From Clostridium sp. CAG:1024 (lineage in GTDB: Bacteria; Bacillota; Clostridia; Christensenellales; CAG-138), in the NCBI GenBank assembly GCA_000432015.1, contig HF985457.1, positions 3,119 through 9,124 of the forward strand: a stretch of 6,006 nt of DNA, read 5' to 3'. The position numbers were made by a program, and so were the translations under genes. Below are positions 1 to 5,771 of this stretch, in pieces. The notes beneath the pieces were generated by a model. The model saw only the letters and a list, made by a program, of their open reading frames with translations, was not told the DNA's origin and ran no database searches. Position 1 is the stretch's first letter, and every line of letters begins with the position of its first letter.

Positions 1-36
1 GAAGACGGTTTTCGCACATCCTGCACGGATAGCACA

Positions 37-70
37 AAAACGGACGGTTCGTATGTGAACCGTCCGTTTT
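37..70. terminator. Symmetric hairpin, probable bidirectional intrinsic terminator
   Basis: A perfect 14-bp inverted repeat (37-50 with 57-70) encloses a 6-nt loop, GTATGT. The arms start in an A run (36-40) and end in a T run (67-70), so either strand transcribes a GC-rich stem followed by U residues, four on the plus strand and five on the minus strand. This is the usual form of a bidirectional terminator between converging genes. It lies about 100 nt beyond the rsmG stop and may act as a backup for it. It may also end a plus-strand gene entering from the left, which cannot be confirmed from the few bases available. Confidence 0.75.
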
Positions 71-148
71 GCATTGCACGTTGACGAAAGAAGCGAAAGC
101 GATGAAGGGAAACCGTTCCGCGCCCGATCCGCTTTTGTTTCTATTCTT
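71..148. other. Non-coding spacer without recognisable signal
   Basis: This stretch lies between the two terminators. It is purine-rich on the plus strand (around 86-110). No open frame with a ribosome binding site, no RNA gene and no paired promoter boxes stand out. A TTGACG at 81-86 has no partner -10 box at the expected distance. Confidence 0.4.
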
Positions 149-186
149 CAAATAAATAAGAAAAGAAGCAGCTACAGCGGCTTCTT
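149..186 (-). terminator. Intrinsic terminator of rsmG, overlapping its stop codon
   Basis: On the minus strand a 7-bp stem (180-186 with 163-169) continues past one A-G mismatch into two further G-C pairs closing a 4-nt loop (173-176). It is followed by a T-rich run, TTCTTATTTATTT, at 162-150. The rsmG TAG stop (172-174) sits at the loop, so the last codons of rsmG encode one arm of the stem. The arrangement suits an intrinsic terminator closing the leftward gene group. Confidence 0.75.
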
Positions 187-855
187 CTGCGGCGTACCGG
201 CCTTTCTCGGATAAAGCGCGGGCGTGGCCGCCTGCTTTGTGGCAAGTACAAGCGTGCGCGCACCGTAATCGCGCGTCACATCCGCGCTCTCAAGGCTGCA
301 ATGCAGTAGGTGGCAGGCCGATCGAGAAAGCGAGAGCTCCTCCGCCGCATCCCCCTTGTAGCAGATGCTTCGACCGCCGACGCGCAGCAGCGGCACCGTC
401 AGTTCCAACAGTACAGGCAGAGATGCGACCGCGCGCGTCAGGGCGACATCGTATTTGCCCCTGTGCGCAGGGTCTCTGCCCGCATCCTCTGCGCGCGCGT
501 GCAGCAGCGCGACCCGGCCGGACAGCCCCAGCGCTTTTGTCAGCGCGTCCAAAAAGGTCAATCGCTTGTTCAGCCCGTCGAGCAGCGTGACCGTAATATC
601 GTCTCGCAGGATCAGAAGCGGCACGCCGGGAAAGCCCGCGCCGGTCCCGACGTCGATGCAGCGTGCGCCCGCCGGCAGATATGCCGCCGCGGCAAGCGAA
701 TCGAGAAAATGCTTTTCCGCGACCTCGGCAGGCTCCGTGATGGCGGTCAGGTTCATGCGTGCGTTCCAGTCCGTCAGCATGTCGTAATAGGTCGCGAACG
801 CCTCGCATTGCGCTTCGTCGAGCGCAGGACAGAGCCGTTTCATGCGGTCTTTCAT
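172..855 (-). CDS. rsmG: 16S rRNA (guanine-527 N7) methyltransferase RsmG (GidB)
   Basis: RsmG is a cytoplasmic SAM-dependent enzyme that methylates N7 of G527 (E. coli numbering) in 16S rRNA, in the small-subunit decoding region; loss of the enzyme is known to give low-level streptomycin resistance. The 227-residue product is near the usual family length. It shows the family signatures in order: NLTAIT (35-40) and HFLDS (49-53), SAM motif I IDVGTGAGFPGVPL (67-80), LLDGLNKR (91-98) after motif I, a YDVALTRAVASL block (135-146), and the conserved C-terminal tail YPRKAGTPQKKPL (215-227). The start is supported by an AAGGAG box (864-869) placed 8 nt upstream; a second Met at codon 5 has no better site. 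The gene follows mnmG by 19 nt, a common bacterial pairing, and is probably co-transcribed with it. It ends in an intrinsic terminator overlapping the stop. No key motif is missing. Confidence 0.97.
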   Translation of the reverse strand: MKDRMKRLCPALDEAQCEAFATYYDMLTDWNARMNLTAITEPAEVAEKHFLDSLAAAAYLPAGARCIDVGTGAGFPGVPLLILRDDITVTLLDGLNKRLTFLDALTKALGLSGRVALLHARAEDAGRDPAHRGKYDVALTRAVASLPVLLELTVPLLRVGGRSICYKGDAAEELSLSRSACHLLHCSLESADVTRDYGARTLVLATKQAATPALYPRKAGTPQKKPL

Positions 856-862
856 GCGTATA

Positions 863-870
863 TCTCCTTT
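863..870 (-). promoter_or_regulatory. Ribosome binding site of rsmG
   Basis: The minus strand reads AAAGGAGA here, with AAGGAG ending 8 nt before the ATG at 855-853. It lies wholly in the 19-nt gap after the mnmG stop and supports the longer of the two closely spaced rsmG starts. Confidence 0.85.
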
Positions 871-874
871 TGCA

Positions 875-2746
875 TCAATACCCCATGCGCTTGAGCTGCA
901 CCATGAGCACGGAAACGTCCGCAGGGCTTACGCCCGAAATGCGCGACGCCTGCCCAAGATTCAGGGGACGCTGCTTTTGCAGTTTCTGCCGCGCTTCGAG
1001 ACGCAGACCTTCGATCGCGGTATAGTCCAGCGCTTCGGGCAGCAGGATATCCTCCATGCGCTTTTGCCGCGCGACCTGCTCGCGCTGTTTTTCAATGTAG
1101 CCGTCGTAATGGGCAAGGATCTCGGTTTCCTCGCGCACCTCGTCCGTGAGTGCGGGCAGCGTGTCGTAGAGTGCAGACAGCGCCGTATAGGTCACGCCGG
1201 GGCGTTTCAGCAGCTCGAACAGCCTGACGCCCTGCTTCGGGATGCTCTCACCGATGCCCGCAAGGTATGCAGCGAGCGCCTCGGAGGGCGGCACGGCGCG
1301 GTCGAGCGCGCTGCGCGCATGGGCGATCGCAGCCTGCTTATCCTCGAGCGCGCGCAGCCGTTCCTCCGAGATGAGCCCGAGCCGCCGCGCTTTTTCGGTG
1401 AGACGCGCATCCGCGTTGTCCTGTCTGAGCAGAAGCCGATATTCGCATCGCGAAGTCATCATGCGGTACGGCTCCGGCGTACCCTTCGTGGACAGGTCGT
1501 CAACGAGCACACCGATGTAGGCCTCGTCGCGCCCCAGGAAGAACGGCGCTTCACCCTTGATGTACAGCGCGGCGTTCACACCCGCATAGAAGCCCTGCGC
1601 GGCCGCTTCCTCGTAGCCGCTGGAACCGTTGACCTGTCCCGCCATGAAAAGGCCGGGCACATCCTTGATCATGAGATGCAGATCAAGCGCCGTGGGGTCG
1701 AGGCAATCGTATTCGATCGCATAGCCCAGACGCATCACGCGGCAGTTTCGAAGCCCCGGCAGAGAATGCAGCATGTCGATCTGCACGTCTGCGGGCAGGC
1801 TCGTCGAAAAGCCCTGCACATACATCTCGTGCGTCGTGCGGCCCTCCGGCTCGATAAAGATCTGGTGCCGCTCCTTGTCCGCGAAACGCACGACCTTGTC
1901 CTCGATGGACGGACAGTAGCGCGTGCCGGTGGCGCGGATCTTGCCGCTGTACATGGGCGAGCGGTCGAGATTGTTCAAAATGATGCGGTGCGTCTCCGCA
2001 TTCGTATAGGTGAGATAGCAGGGGGTCTGCTCCCGGTCGAGCCGGCCGTGTAAAAACGAGAAGGCAGGCATCGGCACATCGCCGTCCTGTCGCTCCATCT
2101 CGCCGTAATCGAGCGAGCGTCCGTCCACACGCGCGGGAGTTCCCGTCTTGAAACGCTGCAAGGGGACGCCGAGCGCCACCAGGCTGTCAGAGAGCCCCTC
2201 TGCGCGCCCGAGCCCGGCGGGGCCGCTGTTTTTTGCCCAATCGCCGATCAGGATCCGGCTCTTGAGGTACACGCCCGTCGCCATGACCGCGGCGCGGCAG
2301 CCGAACACAAAGCCCTCCGACGTCTGCACGCCGCACAGCTTGCCGTTTGCTGTGAGAAACCGCTCCGCCTCGTCCTGTAGGATGGTCAGTCCGTCGCATT
2401 CCTCGAGCGCGCGTTTCATGCGCTCATGATAGCGGCGCTTGTCCATCTGTGCGCGCAGGCTGTGTACCGCGGGACCTTTGCCCGTGTTCAGCATCCGCAT
2501 CTGGATGAGCGTATCGTCTGCGGCAAGCCCCATTTCGCCGCCCATAGCGTCGATCTCACGCACAAGATGCCCCTTGCCGGTGCCGCCGATGGCGGGGTTG
2601 CAGGGCATGAGGCCGATCGAGTCGAGGTTCAGCGTCAGCAGCAGCGTCGAAAGGCCCATCCGCGCCGAGGCAAGCGCGGCTTCGCAGCCTGCGTGTCCCG
2701 CGCCGATCACGACAATATCAAACTGTTCCGTCATTTCTTTTAGCAT
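875..2746 (-). CDS. mnmG: tRNA uridine-5-carboxymethylaminomethyl modification enzyme MnmG (GidA)
   Basis: MnmG binds FAD and, with the GTPase MnmE, installs the (carboxymethyl)aminomethyl group at C5 of the wobble uridine (U34) of certain tRNAs, using a methylene-folate one-carbon donor. The 623-residue product matches the family's length (about 620-630). Visible features in order are the Rossmann FAD motif GAGHAGCEAA (15-24), the signature CNPAIGGTGKGHLVREIDAMGG at 49-70 (Cys49), GTPARVDGR (202-210), GTRYCPSIEDKV (274-285) carrying the conserved Cys278, a second FAD-binding block MAGQVNGSSGYEEAAAQG (368-385), and the C-terminal tRNA/MnmE-interaction domain ending in SGVSPADVSVLM (604-615). 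The start is uncertain between ATG 2746-2744 and ATG 2734-2732. An AAGGG lies only 1 nt before the first and 13 nt before the second, and the second gives the family-typical beginning MTEQFDIVVIGAGHAG. No partner mnmE gene lies in the window. Probably co-transcribed with cca upstream and rsmG downstream. Confidence 0.98.
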   Translation of the reverse strand: MLKEMTEQFDIVVIGAGHAGCEAALASARMGLSTLLLTLNLDSIGLMPCNPAIGGTGKGHLVREIDAMGGEMGLAADDTLIQMRMLNTGKGPAVHSLRAQMDKRRYHERMKRALEECDGLTILQDEAERFLTANGKLCGVQTSEGFVFGCRAAVMATGVYLKSRILIGDWAKNSGPAGLGRAEGLSDSLVALGVPLQRFKTGTPARVDGRSLDYGEMERQDGDVPMPAFSFLHGRLDREQTPCYLTYTNAETHRIILNNLDRSPMYSGKIRATGTRYCPSIEDKVVRFADKERHQIFIEPEGRTTHEMYVQGFSTSLPADVQIDMLHSLPGLRNCRVMRLGYAIEYDCLDPTALDLHLMIKDVPGLFMAGQVNGSSGYEEAAAQGFYAGVNAALYIKGEAPFFLGRDEAYIGVLVDDLSTKGTPEPYRMMTSRCEYRLLLRQDNADARLTEKARRLGLISEERLRALEDKQAAIAHARSALDRAVPPSEALAAYLAGIGESIPKQGVRLFELLKRPGVTYTALSALYDTLPALTDEVREETEILAHYDGYIEKQREQVARQKRMEDILLPEALDYTAIEGLRLEARQKLQKQRPLNLGQASRISGVSPADVSVLMVQLKRMGY

Positions 2747-2769
2747 ACCCTTGATTGTAACGCAAAGCG

Positions 2770-4254
2770 TCAGGAATTGCGAGTGGCGTGTTGCGTTTCC
2801 TGCGGTGTTTTTTCCGATGAAACGCGGCCTGCGGCGCCCATGTCCCTTGCAAGCCCCTTTGCGATGCGCAAAAGCCGCGCCCGCTCGTTGTCTTTCGGAC
2901 GCTTGACCGCATGGCGAAAGAGCTTGTTCTTGATCGCGCCCACCGCTGCGCCTTCCGACAGACCCGTCGCCGCCATGACGTCGCTGCCCGTGACGGCAAG
3001 CTCCCGCATGGAAAACGGCGTGTTCTCGGAAAGCATCCTCTGAAACAGCGCACGCCAGCGCTCTGCAATATAGGTTGTTTCAATGCCGCAGCCGCGGAAG
3101 TCCGCCTCGCGAATGCCGATCATGTACGCGGTCTGTTCGCGTCCCCAGGTCGCAAAGCGAAGCCGGAGCGTCGCATCCGTTGCGGTCCCCTGCACATCGA
3201 ACATATGCCCCGCAACGATTGCCGCGACCGCATGGATCAGCGTATTCGGCGCACGGAGCGCAAGAAGCGCTTCCCTGGCAAGCGCCGCGCCGTACACATC
3301 GTGCCGGTAGTAATTGCCGTCCGTTTGCAGCGCGGCGGGCTTCCCCACATCGTGCAGAAGCGCGGCAAAGCGCAGCGTTTCGTCCGGCGCGGCGTTCGCA
3401 GCGGCATGAAACGCGTGCTCGAGGATCGTATACCGGTGGAAATCCGGACGCTGTCCCATGCCGCGTCCCGCCGTGAGCGCGGGGATCAGGGATTCCCACG
3501 CGCCGATCGTTTCAAGCAGCAGCAGCGCGTCCAGCACGTTTTGTCGTTCGCCCGCAGGCAGCGGCGGCACGCCGTCCGAAAAGCGTTCCTCGGCGGTGTT
3601 ACCGTATTTCGTATCCGCGAGCAGGATTTTCCGCAGCTCGGAAAACCGCCGTTCGGGCGCGATGTCCGCAAGCAGCGCGGCATTCTCCCTTGCCGCTGCA
3701 AGCGCGGCCGCGTCTGGCGTGAATCCAAGCTCCGCCGAGAAGCGCACGAGCCGCAGAATGCGGAGCGCGTCGGAGCGAAGCGTATCTGGCGCTGCAAGCC
3801 GCAGCGTCCGCGTTTCGAGATCGGGGAGCGCGGACAGCGGATCAGAGATCGCACCCGTCCCGCAGTCCGCATAGAGTGCGTTCACGGTGAAGTCGCGCCG
3901 CTTGGCGTCCTCTGTCATGGATACGCCGAAGCGCACGGATTCCGGCCGGTGCGCGCCGCCCGCAGCATAGCGCTCCGCACGAAAGGGGGTGTATTCATAC
4001 ACCTCGCCGTCGGACAGACGGATATGGAGCGTGCCGAGCGCCGTGCTCATGGGGACGCAGGGGATGCCGCCTTGATCGCAGACAGCCTGCACCGCTTGCT
4101 GTGTGAGCGGACCCGTAATGTCAAAATCTGTATGCGGCAGACCAAGCAGCGCGTTTCTGACCGCGCCGCCCACAAGGTACAGCGCGCCGCCCGCAGCGCG
4201 GCAGGCGGCGGCAAGCGGCGCAAGCGCCGACGGAATGGGGACGGTTATCTGCAT
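2770..4254 (-). CDS. cca: CCA tRNA nucleotidyltransferase with HD domain
   Basis: This class II nucleotidyltransferase adds or repairs the 3'-terminal CCA of tRNAs from CTP and ATP without a nucleic acid template. Visible in order are VGGAVRN (28-34), the metal-binding DFD (43-45), RRDFTVNAL (119-127), the nucleotide-selection segment SDALRILRLVRF (161-172), and an HD domain with YTILEH (275-280), LLHDVGK (299-305) and YRHDVYG (316-322). A C-terminal segment around 416-465 (MRELAVTGSDVMAATGL onward) resembles the tRNA-binding tail. HD-bearing members such as E. coli CCA have phosphatase and 2',3'-cyclic phosphodiesterase activity; whether this one does is inference. At 494 residues it is longer than E. 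coli CCA (412), and its last ~20 residues look non-conserved. The first residue of the usual EDxxR motif appears to be Ser161, while Asp162 and Arg165 are kept. No clear Shine-Dalgarno box precedes the ATG; a hairpin abuts it instead. The stop lies 23 nt before mnmG. Confidence 0.95.
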   Translation of the reverse strand: MQITVPIPSALAPLAAACRAAGGALYLVGGAVRNALLGLPHTDFDITGPLTQQAVQAVCDQGGIPCVPMSTALGTLHIRLSDGEVYEYTPFRAERYAAGGAHRPESVRFGVSMTEDAKRRDFTVNALYADCGTGAISDPLSALPDLETRTLRLAAPDTLRSDALRILRLVRFSAELGFTPDAAALAAARENAALLADIAPERRFSELRKILLADTKYGNTAEERFSDGVPPLPAGERQNVLDALLLLETIGAWESLIPALTAGRGMGQRPDFHRYTILEHAFHAAANAAPDETLRFAALLHDVGKPAALQTDGNYYRHDVYGAALAREALLALRAPNTLIHAVAAIVAGHMFDVQGTATDATLRLRFATWGREQTAYMIGIREADFRGCGIETTYIAERWRALFQRMLSENTPFSMRELAVTGSDVMAATGLSEGAAVGAIKNKLFRHAVKRPKDNERARLLRIAKGLARDMGAAGRVSSEKTPQETQHATRNS

Positions 4255-4256
4255 AT

Positions 4257-4307
4257 CACATGTGCCGCACGGCTGTCGTCGGTTTCTCCGACGCTGTGCC
4301 GGATGTG
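4257..4307 (-). other. Long imperfect hairpin in the gap just upstream of cca
   Basis: The core is a perfect 6-bp stem, CCGACG/CGTCGG (4288-4293 with 4277-4282), with a 5-nt loop. After an internal loop, pairing resumes: 4296-4298 with 4268-4270, 4300-4302 with 4265-4267, and 4303-4307 with 4257-4261, interrupted by small bulges. The structure fills almost all of the 57-nt gap between the beta-helix gene and cca and ends 2 nt before the cca ATG. No T run follows on the minus strand, so a terminator is unlikely. It could block or pace translation of cca, or mark an RNA-processing point. Function is inference; the pairing is seen directly. Confidence 0.45.
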
Positions 4308-4311
4308 TCCT

Positions 4312-4974
4312 TTACTGTTTTTCTACGATTTTGCCCTCGCCTTTGCAGATGCGGTTCGGCGGGATGACCCCGCGCACGCGCGAAAGCGGGTACACGCTGC
4401 TGTACGGGCCGATGACCGTTCCGGGGCAAAGCACGCTGTTGCAGCCGACCTCGACGTGATCGCCGAGGATCGCGCCGAACTTCTTGAGCCCGGTTTCCGT
4501 GTCGCCGTCCTCGCCGTGTACGGCGACGAGCGTTTTATCGCTCTTGACATTCGAACAGATCGCGCCTGCGCCCGTATGCGCATAGTTCCCGAAAATGGAA
4601 TCGCCCACATAGTTGTAGTGCGGAACCTGCACATGGTCGAACAGGATACAGTTTTTCAGCTCGGTCGAGTTGCCGACGACGCAGTGCTTTCCGACGAGCA
4701 CCGCTCCGCGTATGAACGCCGAGGGGCGCACCTCCGTTCCCTCGCAGATGATCGTGGGGCCGAGCAGTACCGCGGTCGGATAGACCTTGCAGCTTTTGTG
4801 AACCCAGACCTCGTCCGTGATCTCGTTGTACTCCGTGGAGTCGAGCGTGCGGCCAAGCGCACGAACAAACGATTTGATGCGCGGCAGCACTTCCCAGGGG
4901 TATTCCGCGTCGTCAAACAGCGGCGCGGCAAGCGACGCCGAAAAGTCGGCAAACAGATCCGTGTTTTTCATCAT
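4312..4974 (-). CDS. GlmU-like left-handed beta-helix sugar-phosphate acyltransferase, no nucleotidyltransferase domain
   Basis: The 220-residue product is mostly a left-handed parallel beta-helix of hexapeptide repeats (about 57-205, e.g. VRPSAFIRGAVLVGKHCVVG). By hand alignment to the C-terminal half of E. coli GlmU, the acetyltransferase residues are kept: Arg83 (R333), Lys107 (K351), His119 (H363) and Tyr122 (Y366) in VPHYNYVGDS, and Asn142 (N386); N377 and Y387 appear replaced by His133 and Val143. The GlmU uridylyltransferase domain is absent. Residues 1-56 (with YPWEVLPRI at 25-33) are not beta-helix and I cannot assign them a role. An insert near 152-167 (HGEDGDTETGLKKFGA) resembles that in archaeal glucose-1-phosphate thymidylyltransferase-type beta-helices. 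Such proteins are often labelled UDP-GlcNAc pyrophosphorylase, which the missing domain makes doubtful. The start ATG overlaps the nagB stop by 4 nt (second ATG one codon later), with GAGGAGG at 4988-4994. A role in amino-sugar metabolism, perhaps acetylating glucosamine-1-phosphate or a related sugar, is inferred from context. Confidence 0.85.
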   Translation of the reverse strand: MMKNTDLFADFSASLAAPLFDDAEYPWEVLPRIKSFVRALGRTLDSTEYNEITDEVWVHKSCKVYPTAVLLGPTIICEGTEVRPSAFIRGAVLVGKHCVVGNSTELKNCILFDHVQVPHYNYVGDSIFGNYAHTGAGAICSNVKSDKTLVAVHGEDGDTETGLKKFGAILGDHVEVGCNSVLCPGTVIGPYSSVYPLSRVRGVIPPNRICKGEGKIVEKQ

Positions 4975-5690
4975 AAGAATGCAGCCGCCTCCTCATCGCA
5001 GTAGACCGTGCAGTTCGGATGAAGCTGCAGCACGGACGCGGGGACTTCTTCCGTGACCGGGCCGCAGAGCGTTTTTTTCATGATCTCCGCCTTGGCCTTG
5101 CCGAGGGCGATGAGCAGGATGCCGCGCGCGTTCATAACCGTGCGGATACCCATGGTCGCCGCATGCGTCGGCACCTCGTCGATCGAGTTGAAAAAGCGCT
5201 TGTTCGCCTCGCGGGTGCTTTCTGTCAGCTCCACAACGTGCGTGAGACTCCCGAACGGCGTGCCGGGCTCGTTGAAGCCGATATGCCCGTTGTTGCCGAT
5301 GCCGAGCAGCTGCAAATCGATGCCGCCCGCTGCTTCGATGGCGCGGTCATAATCGGCAAGCGCGTCGTCCGAGGTGTCGAGACCGGACGGAACGTGGATG
5401 CGCTCCTCCGGCAGATCGATGTATCGGAACAGGTTGTGCATCATGAAATACCGATAGCTCTGTTCATGCGTGGGCGCAAGACCGACATACTCGTCAAGGT
5501 TAAAGCTCGTCGCGGAGGAAAACCGGATGGCGCCCGCCTTGTGCAGCCGTGCAAGCGCCGCATACAGTCCGAGCGGCGTGGAGCCTGTCGCAAGGCCGAG
5601 GACTGCGTCCGGTTTATCCGAAAGCAGCGCTCTGTACTGCTGCGCGGCAAGCTCTGCCACGCGTTCTTTCGTGTCGATAATCAGTTTCAT
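4971..5690 (-). CDS. nagB: Glucosamine-6-phosphate deaminase NagB
   Basis: NagB converts glucosamine-6-phosphate to fructose-6-phosphate and ammonia, linking amino-sugar use to glycolysis. The 239-residue product fits the short Gram-positive form (B. subtilis NagB about 240) rather than the allosteric enterobacterial form (266). Seen in order are the phosphate-binding loop LGLATGSTPLG (31-41), FNLDEYVGL (63-71) with the likely catalytic Asp67, GIGNNGHIGFNEPG (130-143) with His136 and Glu141, and ASVLQLH (218-224). Asn134 stands where E. coli has Asp141; I recall Asn at this site in Gram-positive enzymes, so this is not a defect. The chosen ATG (5690-5688) has AAGGA 8 nt upstream (5699-5703). 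An upstream in-frame ATG at 5765 would add 25 residues with no family counterpart, encoded through a hairpin, and is rejected. The stop overlaps the next gene's start, so the two are probably translationally coupled. Confidence 0.97.
   Translation of the reverse strand: MKLIIDTKERVAELAAQQYRALLSDKPDAVLGLATGSTPLGLYAALARLHKAGAIRFSSATSFNLDEYVGLAPTHEQSYRYFMMHNLFRYIDLPEERIHVPSGLDTSDDALADYDRAIEAAGGIDLQLLGIGNNGHIGFNEPGTPFGSLTHVVELTESTREANKRFFNSIDEVPTHAATMGIRTVMNARGILLIALGKAKAEIMKKTLCGPVTEEVPASVLQLHPNCTVYCDEEAAAFL
4988..4994 (-). promoter_or_regulatory. Internal ribosome binding site for the beta-helix gene
   Basis: The minus strand reads GAGGAGG inside the last codons of nagB (Glu-Glu). It ends 13 nt before the first candidate ATG (4974) and 16 nt before the second (4971). 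The spacing is long, so re-initiation by ribosomes finishing nagB probably contributes; it favours the first ATG. Confidence 0.5.
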
Positions 5691-5698
5691 GGTCTCTG

Positions 5699-5709
5699 TC
5701 CTTCTCCTT
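5699..5709 (-). promoter_or_regulatory. Ribosome binding site deciding the nagB start
   Basis: The minus strand reads AAGGAGAAGGA, two overlapping Shine-Dalgarno-like boxes. The nearer AAGGA ends 8 nt before the ATG at 5690, and AAGGAG ends 13 nt before it. This selects the 239-residue NagB over the longer open frame. Confidence 0.8.
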
Positions 5710-5721
5710 TCACTCTGATGC

Positions 5722-5752
5722 AAAACGGCGGCCTGGAAGATCCGCGCCGCCG
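5722..5752 (-). terminator. Candidate intrinsic terminator between dnaB and nagB
   Basis: On the minus strand CGGCGGC (5752-5746) pairs with GCCGCCG (5732-5726) across a 13-nt loop and is followed directly by TTTT (5725-5722). It lies 20 nt after the dnaB stop and would end or attenuate dnaB transcription before nagB. The T run is short and the loop large, so it may be leaky or fortuitous in GC-rich DNA. I see no convincing promoter for nagB in the remaining bases. Confidence 0.45.
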
Positions 5753-5771
5753 CATTGGCTTTCATCGGGAT

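Noticed and set aside
2793..2825. Inverted repeat GCGTTTC/GAAACGC near the 3' end of cca
   Set aside because: The 7-bp arms are 19 nt apart inside the coding region, with no T run at the end of the stem; this is plausible by chance.
4257..4264. Palindrome CACATGTG as an operator just upstream of cca
   Set aside because: Eight bases is too short to claim an operator, and the left half is better explained as part of the longer hairpin at 4257-4307.
2911..5004. Long plus-strand open frame (697 codons) antisense to cca and the beta-helix gene, and a similar one at 842-2053 antisense to mnmG
   Set aside because: The translations are Arg- and Ala-rich without family motifs, lack ribosome binding sites, and lie opposite strongly recognised genes. 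Such frames are expected opposite GC-rich coding DNA.
5691..5765. Upstream in-frame start that would lengthen NagB by 25 residues
   Set aside because: The extension has no counterpart in NagB proteins, crosses a GC-rich hairpin with a T run, and the internal ATG at 5690 has a well-placed AAGGA box.
5691..5771. A riboswitch, glmS-type ribozyme or NagR-type operator controlling nagB
   Set aside because: The gap is only 81 nt, much of it hairpin and ribosome binding site, and no paired operator half-sites or recognisable riboswitch core are visible.
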